Notes: generated by a model from the sequence alone, not told the origin. A DNA stretch of 23,891 bases from an uncultured Stomatobaculum sp. (GCF_937924975.1 NZ_CALEYG010000019.1:1-23891); one strand, 5' to 3'; shown: positions 1-6,266, counted from the stretch's first letter. Made by a program: numbers and translations.

Positions 1-476
1 AGCCGCTTATGCTGCGGATGTCCCTTACGGTGTTGTTTACGTTTGACCTTTAGCGCGAGATCGATATTTCTAGCTTTTAACAATCCACGCTCAATATAGT
101 TATAAAGTGTCTTGCTGCAAACCATCTCGGTGAAACAGCCCTTTTCTTTGGCAAAACCGCAAATCGTATCAGGTGCCAAATGCTTTGTCAGTATCTGCTT
201 TACAGCAAAAGACACGAATTTTTTAGCTTTCAAAAGCTTCATGGGACAATGGCTATTTCTCCTTCGATTTTCGTAGACACACTGTCCCGTATCACCAAAG
301 TATCGGGTGTATGGCTTCAAATCGCTTCCTAACTGCTGTACGGTACCTCTGGCAAGTTCGTTATATAAAGTTGACCGTGCAATCCCGACTTCGCGCGCAA
401 TGCGACTTTGGGGGAGTTTTAATTGCAACAGCACTTCAATCTGTGCTCGCTTTTCGCGTGTCAGGTGGCGAAACTC
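1..476 (-). CDS. IS30-family transposase, N-terminal half, running off the left edge
   Basis: Reading leftward from 476, one frame stays open to the window edge (about 158 codons). It begins near RHLTREKRAQIEVLLQ and contains QSRIAREVGIARSTLYNEL, the helix-turn-helix typical of IS30 transposases, which bind the element's ends and carry out DDE copy-out/paste-in transposition. Further on, YFGDTGQCVYENRR and LAPDTICGFAKEKG also fit the family; the catalytic DDE half lies outside the window. No ATG lies in this frame before the conserved RHLT: an in-frame TAG (477-479) sits just upstream. The only ATG candidates (about 510-520, giving MMKLPHNTTLGVSP) are in another frame. Either the start is a non-AUG codon or a frameshift has broken the 5' end. 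Family call is confident, intactness is not. Confidence 0.85.
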
Positions 477-487
477 CTAGTGTTGTG

Positions 488-563
488 TTGTGTGGTAGCT
501 TCATCATACCACGAGTTTGTCATCGGCTCTTTTTTATTGTCCCAGTTTACTTTACAATCATCC
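488..563. repeat. IS30-like element end, copy 1
   Basis: This stretch just upstream of the IS30 transposase matches 4991-5063 without gaps at an offset of exactly 4500 bp. By eye there are 11 mismatches over 73 positions (about 85% identity). The outer edge TTTACAATCATCC probably is or lies beside the terminal inverted repeat of the element. The same block at both places suggests two related IS30 copies, of which only an end survives at the second. Confidence 0.7.
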
Positions 564-588
564 TTAATCACTAATTTCCCCCTTTTCC

Positions 589-617
589 TTGAATTCCATT
601 CACTTTTCTGTTATTAT
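589..617 (+). promoter_or_regulatory. Promoter of the small RNA / abi locus
   Basis: TTGAAT (589-594) and TATTAT (612-617) are separated by exactly 17 bp, giving a good sigma-A type promoter. The predicted transcription start, about 6-7 bp after the -10 box, falls at 623-624, the first base of the hairpin CAAC-AGA-GTTG. No other gene lies between this promoter and the abi gene. Confidence 0.65.
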
Positions 618-622
618 CTACT

Positions 623-690
623 CAACAGAGTTGCCCGAGGTAATGTGTGTCGGGGACCAGGCTGAACCTCTTGGTTCAGCCTTTTATTTT
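623..690 (+). ncRNA. Candidate abiF-type small structured RNA (about 68 nt) ending in an intrinsic terminator
   Basis: Three hairpins follow one another almost without gaps: CAAC/GTTG (623-626 with 630-633), CCCGA/TCGGG (634-638 with 650-654), and a 9-bp stem GGCTGAACC/GGTTCAGCC (660-668 with 673-681, TCTT loop) followed by TTTTATTTT. A promoter places the start at the first stem, so this is a self-contained small RNA unit just before an Abi_2 gene. A structured RNA upstream of AbiF-type genes (the abiF RNA motif) is known from comparative genomics, and such RNAs are proposed to act as antitoxins to HEPN toxins. Assignment to that family is inference from position and layout. The alternative is a transcription attenuator in the abi leader. 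Confidence 0.6.
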
Positions 691-712
691 ACTTGTGAAT
701 TGGGGAACGGAC

Positions 713-1471
713 ATGAATCTGAAGAAACCGCTGACTTTCTCGGAACAAGTGGAAAAGCTGAACGAGCACGGCATTATAATCAAGGATGCTGAGAAAAAAG
801 CTGTAGAAGAATACCTCGGTCACGTAAATTATTACAAGCTGACGGGATACACGTTGCAATTCCGCAAAGAAGCTGAAAGTAGCAATCTTGCCACACCTCA
901 TACCTTCTCAGAAATTAAGAAGCTCTATGATTTCGATGCTGATATGCGACAAATGCTACGCGGGTATCTGGAAATCGTAGAGACCTACTGTAAGACACAG
1001 ATTGCAAACTCTTTCGCACTTGAAAAGTGCATGACGCCTCCCTATGATCAGCATTACGATGAGGCCAATTACTTCAACAAAATAGGCTTCCAGCACATCA
1101 TGCAAAACTTTGGAAAGGAACAATCCTACTACGCAGACAGCCTCATCGTTCTTCACCACATGAAGAAATATGCAGGCAAAATGCCCTTATGGGTAATGAT
1201 GGAACTAATGTCATTTTCAAGCGTTTCCAAATTCTACAAAGCGATGTTCGTATCTTCGCAAAAACGAATCTCAAAAAACTTTGGAGTTGGATTTAGGACG
1301 CTGGGAAACCATCTTCACTGCTTGTCCGTGCTTCGAAACAAGTGCTCTCATGCGGGATGTCTCATGAACGTCCGTTACAATCCACCTGCGCAGCTTTCAG
1401 GAAAATTTCTGCACAATTACCCATCAGTCAGCAACTCTTCTCTCTTTGCGTATTTACTTGTGCTTAAATGA
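713..1471 (+). CDS. Abi_2 (AbiD/AbiF) family HEPN abortive-infection protein, C-terminus cut by a TGA
   Basis: The 252-aa product begins MNLKKPLTFSEQVEKL and has the usual Abi_2 landmarks in order: VNYYKLTGY near residue 40, YDFDADMRQMLRGYLEIVE near 85, MPLWVMMELMSF near 160, and LRNKCSHAG with R208 and H213, the R-x4-H motif of HEPN RNases. Such proteins are abortive-infection toxins thought to cut RNA on phage attack. ATG 713 was chosen over the upstream GTG 647 because 647 lies inside the small RNA, before its terminator. The frame meets TGA at 1469-1471 yet stays protein-like for 41 more codons (RLPTSEQ...DLFAILEEYKDVID...) to TGA 1595-1597, as expected for a full-length relative. The toxin therefore lacks its last helix region or is a recent pseudogene; the HEPN motif is upstream of the stop. 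Confidence 0.85.
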   Translation: MNLKKPLTFSEQVEKLNEHGIIIKDAEKKAVEEYLGHVNYYKLTGYTLQFRKEAESSNLATPHTFSEIKKLYDFDADMRQMLRGYLEIVETYCKTQIANSFALEKCMTPPYDQHYDEANYFNKIGFQHIMQNFGKEQSYYADSLIVLHHMKKYAGKMPLWVMMELMSFSSVSKFYKAMFVSSQKRISKNFGVGFRTLGNHLHCLSVLRNKCSHAGCLMNVRYNPPAQLSGKFLHNYPSVSNSSLFAYLLVLK

Positions 1472-1597
1472 CGTCTGCCAACATCAGAACAGAAAAATAA
1501 TTTCCAAGGGGACCTCTTTGCTATTCTTGAAGAATATAAGGATGTTATCGACCTTTCTCTACTCGGATTCCCGAAAAATTACAAGAACCTCCTATGA
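1472..1597 (+). pseudogene. C-terminal remainder of the abi gene after the in-frame TGA
   Basis: Read in the same frame as the preceding abi gene, this gives 41 codons beginning RLPTSEQKNNFQGDLF and containing ILEEYKDVIDLSLLGFP, then a TGA. This matches the usual end of Abi_2 proteins, so the stop at 1469-1471 looks like a point nonsense change (for example CGA or TGG to TGA) rather than the natural end. Other genes here use TGA as an ordinary stop, so recoding is unlikely. Confidence 0.65.
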
Positions 1598-1604
1598 AGT
1601 TCAA

Positions 1605-1634
1605 CGGGAGGCGGGGAATTATCCCCGCCTCCCG
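1605..1634 (+). terminator. Strong hairpin after the abi gene
   Basis: A perfect 13-bp stem (CGGGAGGCGGGGA with TCCCCGCCTCCCG) with a 4-nt loop begins 8 bp after the ancestral abi stop codon. No T-tract follows, so it may stabilise the 3' end or work as an imperfect terminator. Confidence 0.55.
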
Positions 1635-1827
1635 TGTTGGTCAAACGAAAAGGCCGATTTCATCCTGCTTCAATGTAATGTTAAGTTAGTCCTTGGCACT
1701 ATGTTGATTTCGATGATTTCCATTATGCTTATTGGACGGATGCCGGCTCTTTTCATTTTTGAATTTACAGCATTGTAAGGACATTCCCCCATTATACCTG
1801 AATACTGCCGTCCCACGAGACAAGAAA
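1635..1827. other. Intergenic stretch without recognisable gene
   Basis: The two strands carry no convincing coding sequence here; a longer plus-strand frame has no ribosome binding site and no recognisable motif. It separates the convergent abi gene and the 181-aa hypothetical gene. Confidence 0.5.
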
Positions 1828-1858
1828 GCCCCGCAGTGTGTTTCCGTCACTGCGGGGC
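1828..1858 (-). terminator. Rho-independent terminator of the 181-aa gene
   Basis: An 11-bp perfect stem (GCCCCGCAGTG with CACTGCGGGGC) and 9-nt loop is followed on the minus strand by TTTCTTG. It lies about 30 bp beyond the stop codon of the minus-strand gene. Confidence 0.75.
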
Positions 1859-1886
1859 CTTCCAAATATCCTATTCCGTTGTCGTC

Positions 1887-2432
1887 TTAATCCGTCTGTG
1901 ATGCCCCGATCACAACCATCGTGCCGGTTTTCCTGTCATATGCGGACCATAATCCGGTCCCCCACCACTCTTTGCCCGCGTCGAAATAGTTCGAAAAATC
2001 ATCGTTCCACCGATACACCTCAAGCGCCTGCCGATTCGGGAAGAGGATTTCATGAAAGCGGATGAAATCGGACTTTACATACGGCGTTCCGTACGGCAGT
2101 TCTAAAAAGGCATACCAATAGGGCATCGGAGCAGGGACGTTGATACTCACCTGCTTTTTGGTTCTGTCCTCATAATACGCATGGCTCGGCGGCATCAAAA
2201 ATTCTTCCGTATCGACTTTTGTCGCCACCATGTTCTCAATCTCAATGTTCACTTGATACGCGTAGGCAGAGAGCCTTCGGTTGAGTATTTGAAATGCTTC
2301 AATCACCGCAACCTTGTGCATTTCATAGCCTTCATAGTCCTTGCCGACAGAGAGAATCACATAATCGAGACTTACTCGGTTCCATGTGGTTTTCAATAAC
2401 TCATAGGCCTTGTGTTTTGTCAGCTCAAACAT
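1887..2432 (-). CDS. Hypothetical protein, 181 aa
   Basis: I do not recognise this protein. It is soluble with no signal peptide or membrane segment, and is rich in aromatics toward its C-terminus (PMPYWYAFLELPYG near residue 105, then YRWNDDFSNYF and KEWWGTGLWSAYDRKTGTMVVIGAS). The last motif resembles a small beta-sheet ending of the kind seen in immunity-type or DUF proteins, but that is only an impression. An AGAGGG motif sits 3-4 nt before the ATG, rather close. A good terminator follows at 1828-1858, so it is probably a real expressed gene. It lies between an abortive-infection gene and the radical SAM operon, inside the interval bounded by IS30 ends, so a role in defence or element maintenance is possible but unproven. 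Confidence 0.7.
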   Translation of the reverse strand: MFELTKHKAYELLKTTWNRVSLDYVILSVGKDYEGYEMHKVAVIEAFQILNRRLSAYAYQVNIEIENMVATKVDTEEFLMPPSHAYYEDRTKKQVSINVPAPMPYWYAFLELPYGTPYVKSDFIRFHEILFPNRQALEVYRWNDDFSNYFDAGKEWWGTGLWSAYDRKTGTMVVIGASQTD

Positions 2433-2614
2433 ATTCCCTCTTCATCCCCGTATGAACGATAGCTTTCACGCACGGCCTCTTCCCGAGTCGGAAAAACATC
2501 TGTCTTGTCGCCCCGTTCATGACCGAAGTCGAATCCTGCGCCTTTCGCTTGGGCGCAAGTCCGGCTATTTTTTACATTCCAAGTCGTTCTGTGTCCACAG
2601 AGCCTCTCTTTCAA
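2420..2614 (-). CDS. Possible small or remnant ORF overlapping the 181-aa gene start
   Basis: This frame gives 64 residues from a TTG codon and overlaps the next gene by 13 bp. The segment KGAGFDFGHERGDKTDVFPTR followed by EEAVRESYRSYG looks protein-like, with a charged helix typical of small DUF proteins. The frame stays open upstream of the TTG to about 2645, with no ATG and no clear ribosome binding site, so it may be the 3' remnant of a longer gene. I cannot name the family. Confidence 0.3.
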   Translation of the reverse strand: MKERLCGHRTTWNVKNSRTCAQAKGAGFDFGHERGDKTDVFPTREEAVRESYRSYGDEEGICLS

Positions 2615-2625
2615 GTCCCTTGTGG

Positions 2626-2757
2626 CTATGTAATCTGACGTGTATCAACTAAGCTTCTGCGGAACTTATGCTGTTTCGACAACTTGTATGCGGTTCCTTC
2701 TTGCCGCTCAAAGATTTCAATCGCTTCCGATATCTGCACGTCATCTCCCGGTAGCAT
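2626..2757 (-). CDS. Possible 43-aa ORF or gene remnant
   Basis: From ATG at 2757 the minus strand reads MLPGDDVQISEAIEIFERQE and on through an acidic then basic helix (KLSKQHKFRRSLVDTR) to TAG at 2626-2628. The composition is protein-like, but there is no obvious Shine-Dalgarno and the frame is also open upstream of the ATG. It may be a fragment of the same decayed gene as the neighbouring small ORF, separated by frameshifts. Function unknown. Confidence 0.25.
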   Translation of the reverse strand: MLPGDDVQISEAIEIFERQEGTAYKLSKQHKFRRSLVDTRQIT

Positions 2758-2808
2758 GAAAAATCGCCTTGTGCCGAGACGCTGAATGCTATTACTATGT
2801 GGATTTTT

Positions 2809-3720
2809 TTATTTTTCTCTTTTTCCCGTATTTTCCGAACCGCGAATTTCCTCATGGTAAAAGTAATCCACTATCACAGGATGCCCCTGTGGAGCTCTGC
2901 CGTATGGCATTTCATTATCCACGAACAAGCAGGCATATTTCTTTGCCATTTCTTCGGCCTTCCTTTCCAATGCCTCAAAGTAGCTTCGGTTATGCTTGTT
3001 ATAGATTTCATCGTAGAGCGGTATTAAATCCGAATGCTTCTCTGCAATGTAGTCCATGATGGTCTTTTTGAAGCCGCCGCGCAGATTCAGATTCTCCAGC
3101 CAGAATAAGTCACATTGATCCTTGACCCGTTCGAATATCGCTTCAAAGTCCGTAATTCCCGGAAACACAGGTGATACAAAACATACCGTCCGAATTCCTG
3201 CATCGTAGACCTTCTTCATAGCGGCGATTCTGCGTTCAATGCCGGCTGCGGCATCCATGTCATTTTTGAAACTCTCGTCAAGCGTGTTAATTGACCACGA
3301 CACAGTGACCTGCCCCAGCTTCTTCAGTAAATCAATGTCACGCACTACAAGATCGGACTTGGTACAGATCAGAATGTCCGCATCACTTCCGACTAACTGT
3401 TCCAACAGCTTTCTTGTATTCCCGAACTGCTCCTCCTGCGGATTGTATCCGTCTGTGACCGAACCGATGACCACACGCTGCCCTGCATACTTCTTTGGAT
3501 TTTTAATTTCCGGCCAATGCTTTACATCAAGAAATGTTCCCCACTCCTCCCTGTGACCGGTGAACCGCTTCATGAAAGAAGCGTAGCAGTACTTACAGGC
3601 GTGGGTACACCCCACATAGGGATTTACAGAATAGCCGCCCACGGGCAGGCTGGATTTTGTCATGATATTTTTTGTCTCGACCTCGTCGATGAGGATGCCA
3701 TCCATATTTATCATTGCCAT
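2809..3720 (-). CDS. Radical SAM mobile pair protein B (SplB/COG1533-like)
   Basis: This 303-aa radical SAM enzyme has the cluster-binding motif C38-x3-C42-x2-C45 (YVGCTHACKYCYAS) followed by RVVIGSVTDGYNPQEEQ and TVSWSINTLDESF, features of the spore-photolyase-like COG1533 group. The N-terminal MTKSSLPVGGYSVNPYVGC is characteristic, from memory, of the family named 'radical SAM mobile pair protein B', found in tandem with a second smaller radical SAM enzyme and a MarR regulator on mobile DNA of Firmicutes. The substrate is unknown. Its start overlaps the end of protein A by 10 bp, with GGAGG about 10 nt upstream; ATG at codon 6 is an alternative start. It is last in the MarR-A-B operon, and I see no clear terminator after it. 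Confidence 0.9.
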   Translation of the reverse strand: MAMINMDGILIDEVETKNIMTKSSLPVGGYSVNPYVGCTHACKYCYASFMKRFTGHREEWGTFLDVKHWPEIKNPKKYAGQRVVIGSVTDGYNPQEEQFGNTRKLLEQLVGSDADILICTKSDLVVRDIDLLKKLGQVTVSWSINTLDESFKNDMDAAAGIERRIAAMKKVYDAGIRTVCFVSPVFPGITDFEAIFERVKDQCDLFWLENLNLRGGFKKTIMDYIAEKHSDLIPLYDEIYNKHNRSYFEALERKAEEMAKKYACLFVDNEMPYGRAPQGHPVIVDYFYHEEIRGSENTGKREK

Positions 3721-4397
3721 GCTCTTTGTGCCTCCAATACTTTATTAAGAGCCTCAGGCAGCTCCTGAATCATATTTTTGTCCCCTATGATCGGTGCAAG
3801 CTCTTCTTTCATAAAGACGGGAATTCCCGCTTTATGTGCCTGATGCGTAAGTGACCACGCCCATTCCGGCTCGGTATGCACCTTTTTGCTTTGTGCACCG
3901 GTCATGGTGCCGACTACAATCCAATCAATGCCGGAAAAATCCACCTCGCCGGGATCGTCAAACAGCGGTTCAAAGGTTACATGATAATGCTTTGCCCGAA
4001 TATTTTTCCGAAGCACATCGATTCTCCATAGCTCTGACTTCCTCGTTATTGTCACACCAAACCAAGCATTTTCGAGATCTGTATCAAAATCCAGCAAATC
4101 AGGACTCTTGCTCAGAAAGAGAAACTGATGCTGTGGATTCTCACGAATCTTCGCAAACACCTCGCTGCGCCATTCATCATGCCACCCGGCAAAATCGCTC
4201 ATTCCCGTGAGCAGGAAATTTTGCGGGCGCTGTTTATCTATCATACGAAGTTTGCGCGGGAAAAACTCCGGTTTTGAAAAATCATCAATCATATGCCAGC
4301 GTTTCACATTATTACGCGCGTAGCAATATTGACAGCCCACAGTACAGCCTATGACCAGATTCATGTTCTGTATTTGGTCTTTTATACATATGCTCAT
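3711..4397 (-). CDS. Radical SAM mobile pair protein A
   Basis: This 228-aa radical SAM protein has C18-x3-C22-x2-C25 (IGCTVGCQYCYARNN) for the 4Fe-4S cluster. WHMIDDFSKPEFFPRKL, NFLLTGMSDFAGWHDEW and FLFLSKSPDLLDFD follow, and a later stretch (HVTFEPLFDD, IDWIVVGTMTGAQSKK) resembles the phage-type DUF5131/Gp37-like radical SAM group. It is smaller than protein B and fits the 'radical SAM mobile pair protein A' family. The start ATGA overlaps the MarR stop codon by 4 bp and the end overlaps protein B by 10 bp, so the three are tightly coupled in translation. Two unequal radical SAM enzymes always travelling together suggest a heterodimer or sequential reactions; the substrate is not known to me. 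Confidence 0.9.
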   Translation of the reverse strand: MSICIKDQIQNMNLVIGCTVGCQYCYARNNVKRWHMIDDFSKPEFFPRKLRMIDKQRPQNFLLTGMSDFAGWHDEWRSEVFAKIRENPQHQFLFLSKSPDLLDFDTDLENAWFGVTITRKSELWRIDVLRKNIRAKHYHVTFEPLFDDPGEVDFSGIDWIVVGTMTGAQSKKVHTEPEWAWSLTHQAHKAGIPVFMKEELAPIIGDKNMIQELPEALNKVLEAQRAWQ

Positions 4398-4825
4398 TCT
4401 TCACGCCACCCCTCAAGATTTTTCTGAATACGTTCGAGATATGACTCAAACTGTATGACCTCATCCTCTGAAAAACCTCTATAATATATCCTGCCCATTC
4501 CGGCGGAAACGTCGTCATAATCGTCTTTCAATGAACGTGATTTTTCAGTGAGATAGAGGCGCGTTTTTCGCTTATCCTGCCGATCCTGTTCACGGCGAAT
4601 AAGGCCGCATTTCTCCATTCTTTCAAGCATGGTTGTAAGCGATGTGATTGCAAGCCCGCATTTTTCCGATATGGTTTTGATGGATACGCCATCCTCCTGC
4701 CATAGCGCATAGAGAATTCTTCCCTGTGCTCCGTTGAAAGCATCAATCCCTTTCTTTGACAATATACGCTCGAAAATCCTGTCACCAAGCCGTTTTATTT
4801 TCGTTACCAGAAATCCGCCGTTCAT
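4394..4825 (-). CDS. MarR-family regulator of the radical SAM mobile pair
   Basis: This MarR-type winged-helix protein of 143 aa is counted from ATG 4825, chosen because TAGGAG lies about 9 nt upstream; an ATG at 4876 would start inside the promoter. The recognition region reads GVSIKTISEKCGLAITSLTTM followed by LERMEKCGLIRREQD and the wing DKRKTRLYLTEKS. It heads an operon with both radical SAM genes (4-bp overlap with protein A). An inverted repeat spans its promoter and start region, consistent with autorepression. MarR regulators often respond to small phenolic or oxidant-like ligands, so the pair may be induced by a toxic small molecule; that last step is inference. Confidence 0.9.
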   Translation of the reverse strand: MNGGFLVTKIKRLGDRIFERILSKKGIDAFNGAQGRILYALWQEDGVSIKTISEKCGLAITSLTTMLERMEKCGLIRREQDRQDKRKTRLYLTEKSRSLKDDYDDVSAGMGRIYYRGFSEDEVIQFESYLERIQKNLEGWREE

Positions 4826-4833
4826 CGCACATA

Positions 4834-4873
4834 CTCCTATATCGTAGTTTTTTCTAATTATACTATATAGGAG
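4834..4873. promoter_or_regulatory. Inverted repeat over the MarR promoter and Shine-Dalgarno
   Basis: CTCCTATAT (4834-4842) and ATATAGGAG (4865-4873) form 9-bp perfect arms with centres 31 bp apart, about three helical turns. One arm lies between the -35 and -10 boxes; the other contains the AGGAG ribosome binding site. It may be the MarR operator, an RNA hairpin that hides the ribosome site only in read-through transcripts, or both. Confidence 0.6.
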
Positions 4874-4884
4874 CATTTTGTCAA
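4857..4884 (-). promoter_or_regulatory. Promoter of the MarR-radical SAM operon
   Basis: On the minus strand TTGACA (plus-strand 4879-4884) and TATAAT (4857-4862) are both consensus, 16 bp apart. This is the best promoter in the left half of the window. The predicted start is near 4850. Confidence 0.8.
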
Positions 4885-4990
4885 TGTTTTAAGCAATCGC
4901 TTCACCTGTCTTTCACAAAAGTGTATCGCTGTCCCATGCGGCAGAATTCCAGTTGCACCAAGTAGCTTTACTGAAGATTCTTTGTTGGTG

Positions 4991-5063
4991 TGTGGTAGTT
5001 TCATCGTATCACGAGTTCGTCAGCGGCTCTGTTTTATCGTCCCGGTTCATCTTACAATCATCC
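4991..5063. repeat. IS30-like element end, copy 2 (solo end)
   Basis: This block matches 491-563 with no gaps. No IS30 transposase coding sequence adjoins it, so it is the remnant of a second related element or of a recombination event. It separates the radical SAM operon from the methyltransferase gene. Confidence 0.65.
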
Positions 5064-5083
5064 GGATTTTTTTGAAAATGAGC

Positions 5084-5118
5084 AAAAAAAACAGTAAACC
5101 TATTCTGATTTACTGTTT
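5084..5118 (-). terminator. Rho-independent terminator of the methyltransferase gene
   Basis: The 10-bp stem AAACAGTAAA/TTTACTGTTT (5089-5098 with 5109-5118) is followed on the minus strand by a run of eight T (5084-5091). It lies about 100 bp past the methyltransferase stop codon. Confidence 0.7.
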
Positions 5119-5214
5119 CTCGGATCGTTATATTCAATTATACAAACCTGGATTTAGATATTGACTCTCAAGATAAATAAAACGACCCGGTCTCCCGAAG
5201 TATATTCTGTATCA

Positions 5215-5979
5215 TTAGAGTTTAATGCAGAGTGTAGCTATATAGTCATTTCCATACCGTGATAATCGATTCCTTTTGTCACACGATTCATAAAAATCTA
5301 TCATCGCAAGCCCGTTTTTAAGTTGTCCCCTGATCTGCGTTTCTAAGGTGTGGCTGAATTCATATCCATAGTCCGGATTTATGCTTATCTTGCCTTCCTC
5401 TTCAAGCTCTTTTGAATTAAAAGGTAATGAGAACTTTAAAAGTAATTCCTCATCGGGTTTGTCCCATACAATGTCAGCATCATACATGTATATCCAAGGA
5501 TTCATAAATCCGACCATTAACAGTCCACCCTTTTTCAATACACGAGAGGCTTCTTGATACATGTTTTCCAAATCTTCTATATACACATTTGAGACCGGAT
5601 TAAAAACGATATCAAAAGTCTCATCTTCAAACGGGAACGGCTTTGTCATATCAGCTTGAACCGTGTTGATTTTTAGGCCTTCTCTTTCAGCAACCATCTC
5701 ATCTCTTTGTAATTGTGACGCAGAAAAATCCATTATGGTTACGTCATAACCCTTTATCGCAAAAACCGGTCCCTGCTGTCCGCCGCCGCAGGCCAAACCT
5801 AATATCTTTTTTCCGTTGGCTTTTTCAAACCATTCGATCGGAACCTTTTTCCCTACAGTTAATGCAACAGAAATCGGATTCTTTCTAACTTCTTCCAATT
5901 CTTCATGTGTCAATGGCTCAGTATAGTCATTATTTACATGATTCCATCTATCTTCATTTAATCTGATGTAATCGTCCAT
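5215..5979 (-). CDS. Class I SAM-dependent methyltransferase
   Basis: This 254-aa protein has the Rossmann methyltransferase core. Motif I is KILGLACGGGQQGPVFA (about residues 74-90), the acidic loop is VTIMDFSASQL, then VQADMTKPFPFEDETFDIVF and the post-core LEDLENMYQEASRVLKKGGLL. The domain fits the Methyltransf_11/25 group; the substrate cannot be read from sequence. The ribosome binding site GAGGGA lies about 7 nt upstream of the ATG. Its first 22 bp overlap the end of the IS3 OrfA-like stub upstream, so it may be expressed from the insertion-sequence remnant's promoter. Small-molecule methyltransferases of this kind are common cargo near mobile elements and can give drug or bacteriocin resistance, but nothing here proves that. 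Confidence 0.85.
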   Translation of the reverse strand: MDDYIRLNEDRWNHVNNDYTEPLTHEELEEVRKNPISVALTVGKKVPIEWFEKANGKKILGLACGGGQQGPVFAIKGYDVTIMDFSASQLQRDEMVAEREGLKINTVQADMTKPFPFEDETFDIVFNPVSNVYIEDLENMYQEASRVLKKGGLLMVGFMNPWIYMYDADIVWDKPDEELLLKFSLPFNSKELEEEGKISINPDYGYEFSHTLETQIRGQLKNGLAMIDFYESCDKRNRLSRYGNDYIATLCIKL

Positions 5980-6266
5980 CTTATAATTCCCTCGTAATTT
6001 TGTATTATTTCGATTTGAGTTGGATGTGTTGCCATTACATTTTTCTCATATTGAGAGATATCGACCAGACGCGATTTTCCTATGATCTCGATTGGATATC
6101 CCAAGCGGGGTAGAATCTCTCGGGGCGGTACTCCTTCATTATGGAGCCGCATGTATTCTATTTTAAAAGGAACCGTAAAGCTGAGAGTGTTCTCATCAAC
6201 ATACACGATATACAGATTTCTTCTTAGAAAAGCGATTTCTTCCTCAGTGAATTGTCGTTTTGCCAT
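5958..6266 (-). CDS. IS3-type OrfA-like helix-turn-helix stub
   Basis: This 102-aa protein starts MAKRQFTEEEIAFLRRNLYI and continues with ENTLSFTVPFKIEYMRLHNE and GVPPREILPRLGYPIEIIGKSR, the N-terminal half of the OrfA helix-turn-helix proteins that accompany IS3-family transposases in Firmicutes. After GKSR (about residue 65) the usual second half is replaced by an unrelated tail (VDISQYEKNVMATHPTQ...). The end overlaps the methyltransferase start by 22 bp. AGGAGGAAGG precedes the ATG. It is best read as a truncated insertion-sequence gene; no OrfB is present beside it. Confidence 0.7.
   Translation of the reverse strand: MAKRQFTEEEIAFLRRNLYIVYVDENTLSFTVPFKIEYMRLHNEGVPPREILPRLGYPIEIIGKSRLVDISQYEKNVMATHPTQIEIIQNYEGIIRWTITSD

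Noticed and set aside
660..690. Terminator belonging to an upstream protein gene
   Set aside because: No coding gene reads toward it from the left; the nearest promoter (589-617) starts just before the structured RNA, so it is better taken as the RNA's own end.
1469..1471. TGA read as selenocysteine or tryptophan in the abi gene
   Set aside because: Other genes in the window end with TGA (for example the regulator at 7263 and the permease at 11650), there is no cysteine/selenocysteine context, and Abi_2 proteins are not selenoproteins.
1446..1778. 110-codon plus-strand ORF after the abi gene
   Set aside because: It overlaps the abi C-terminus in another frame, has no ribosome site, and runs through the strong hairpin at 1605-1634.
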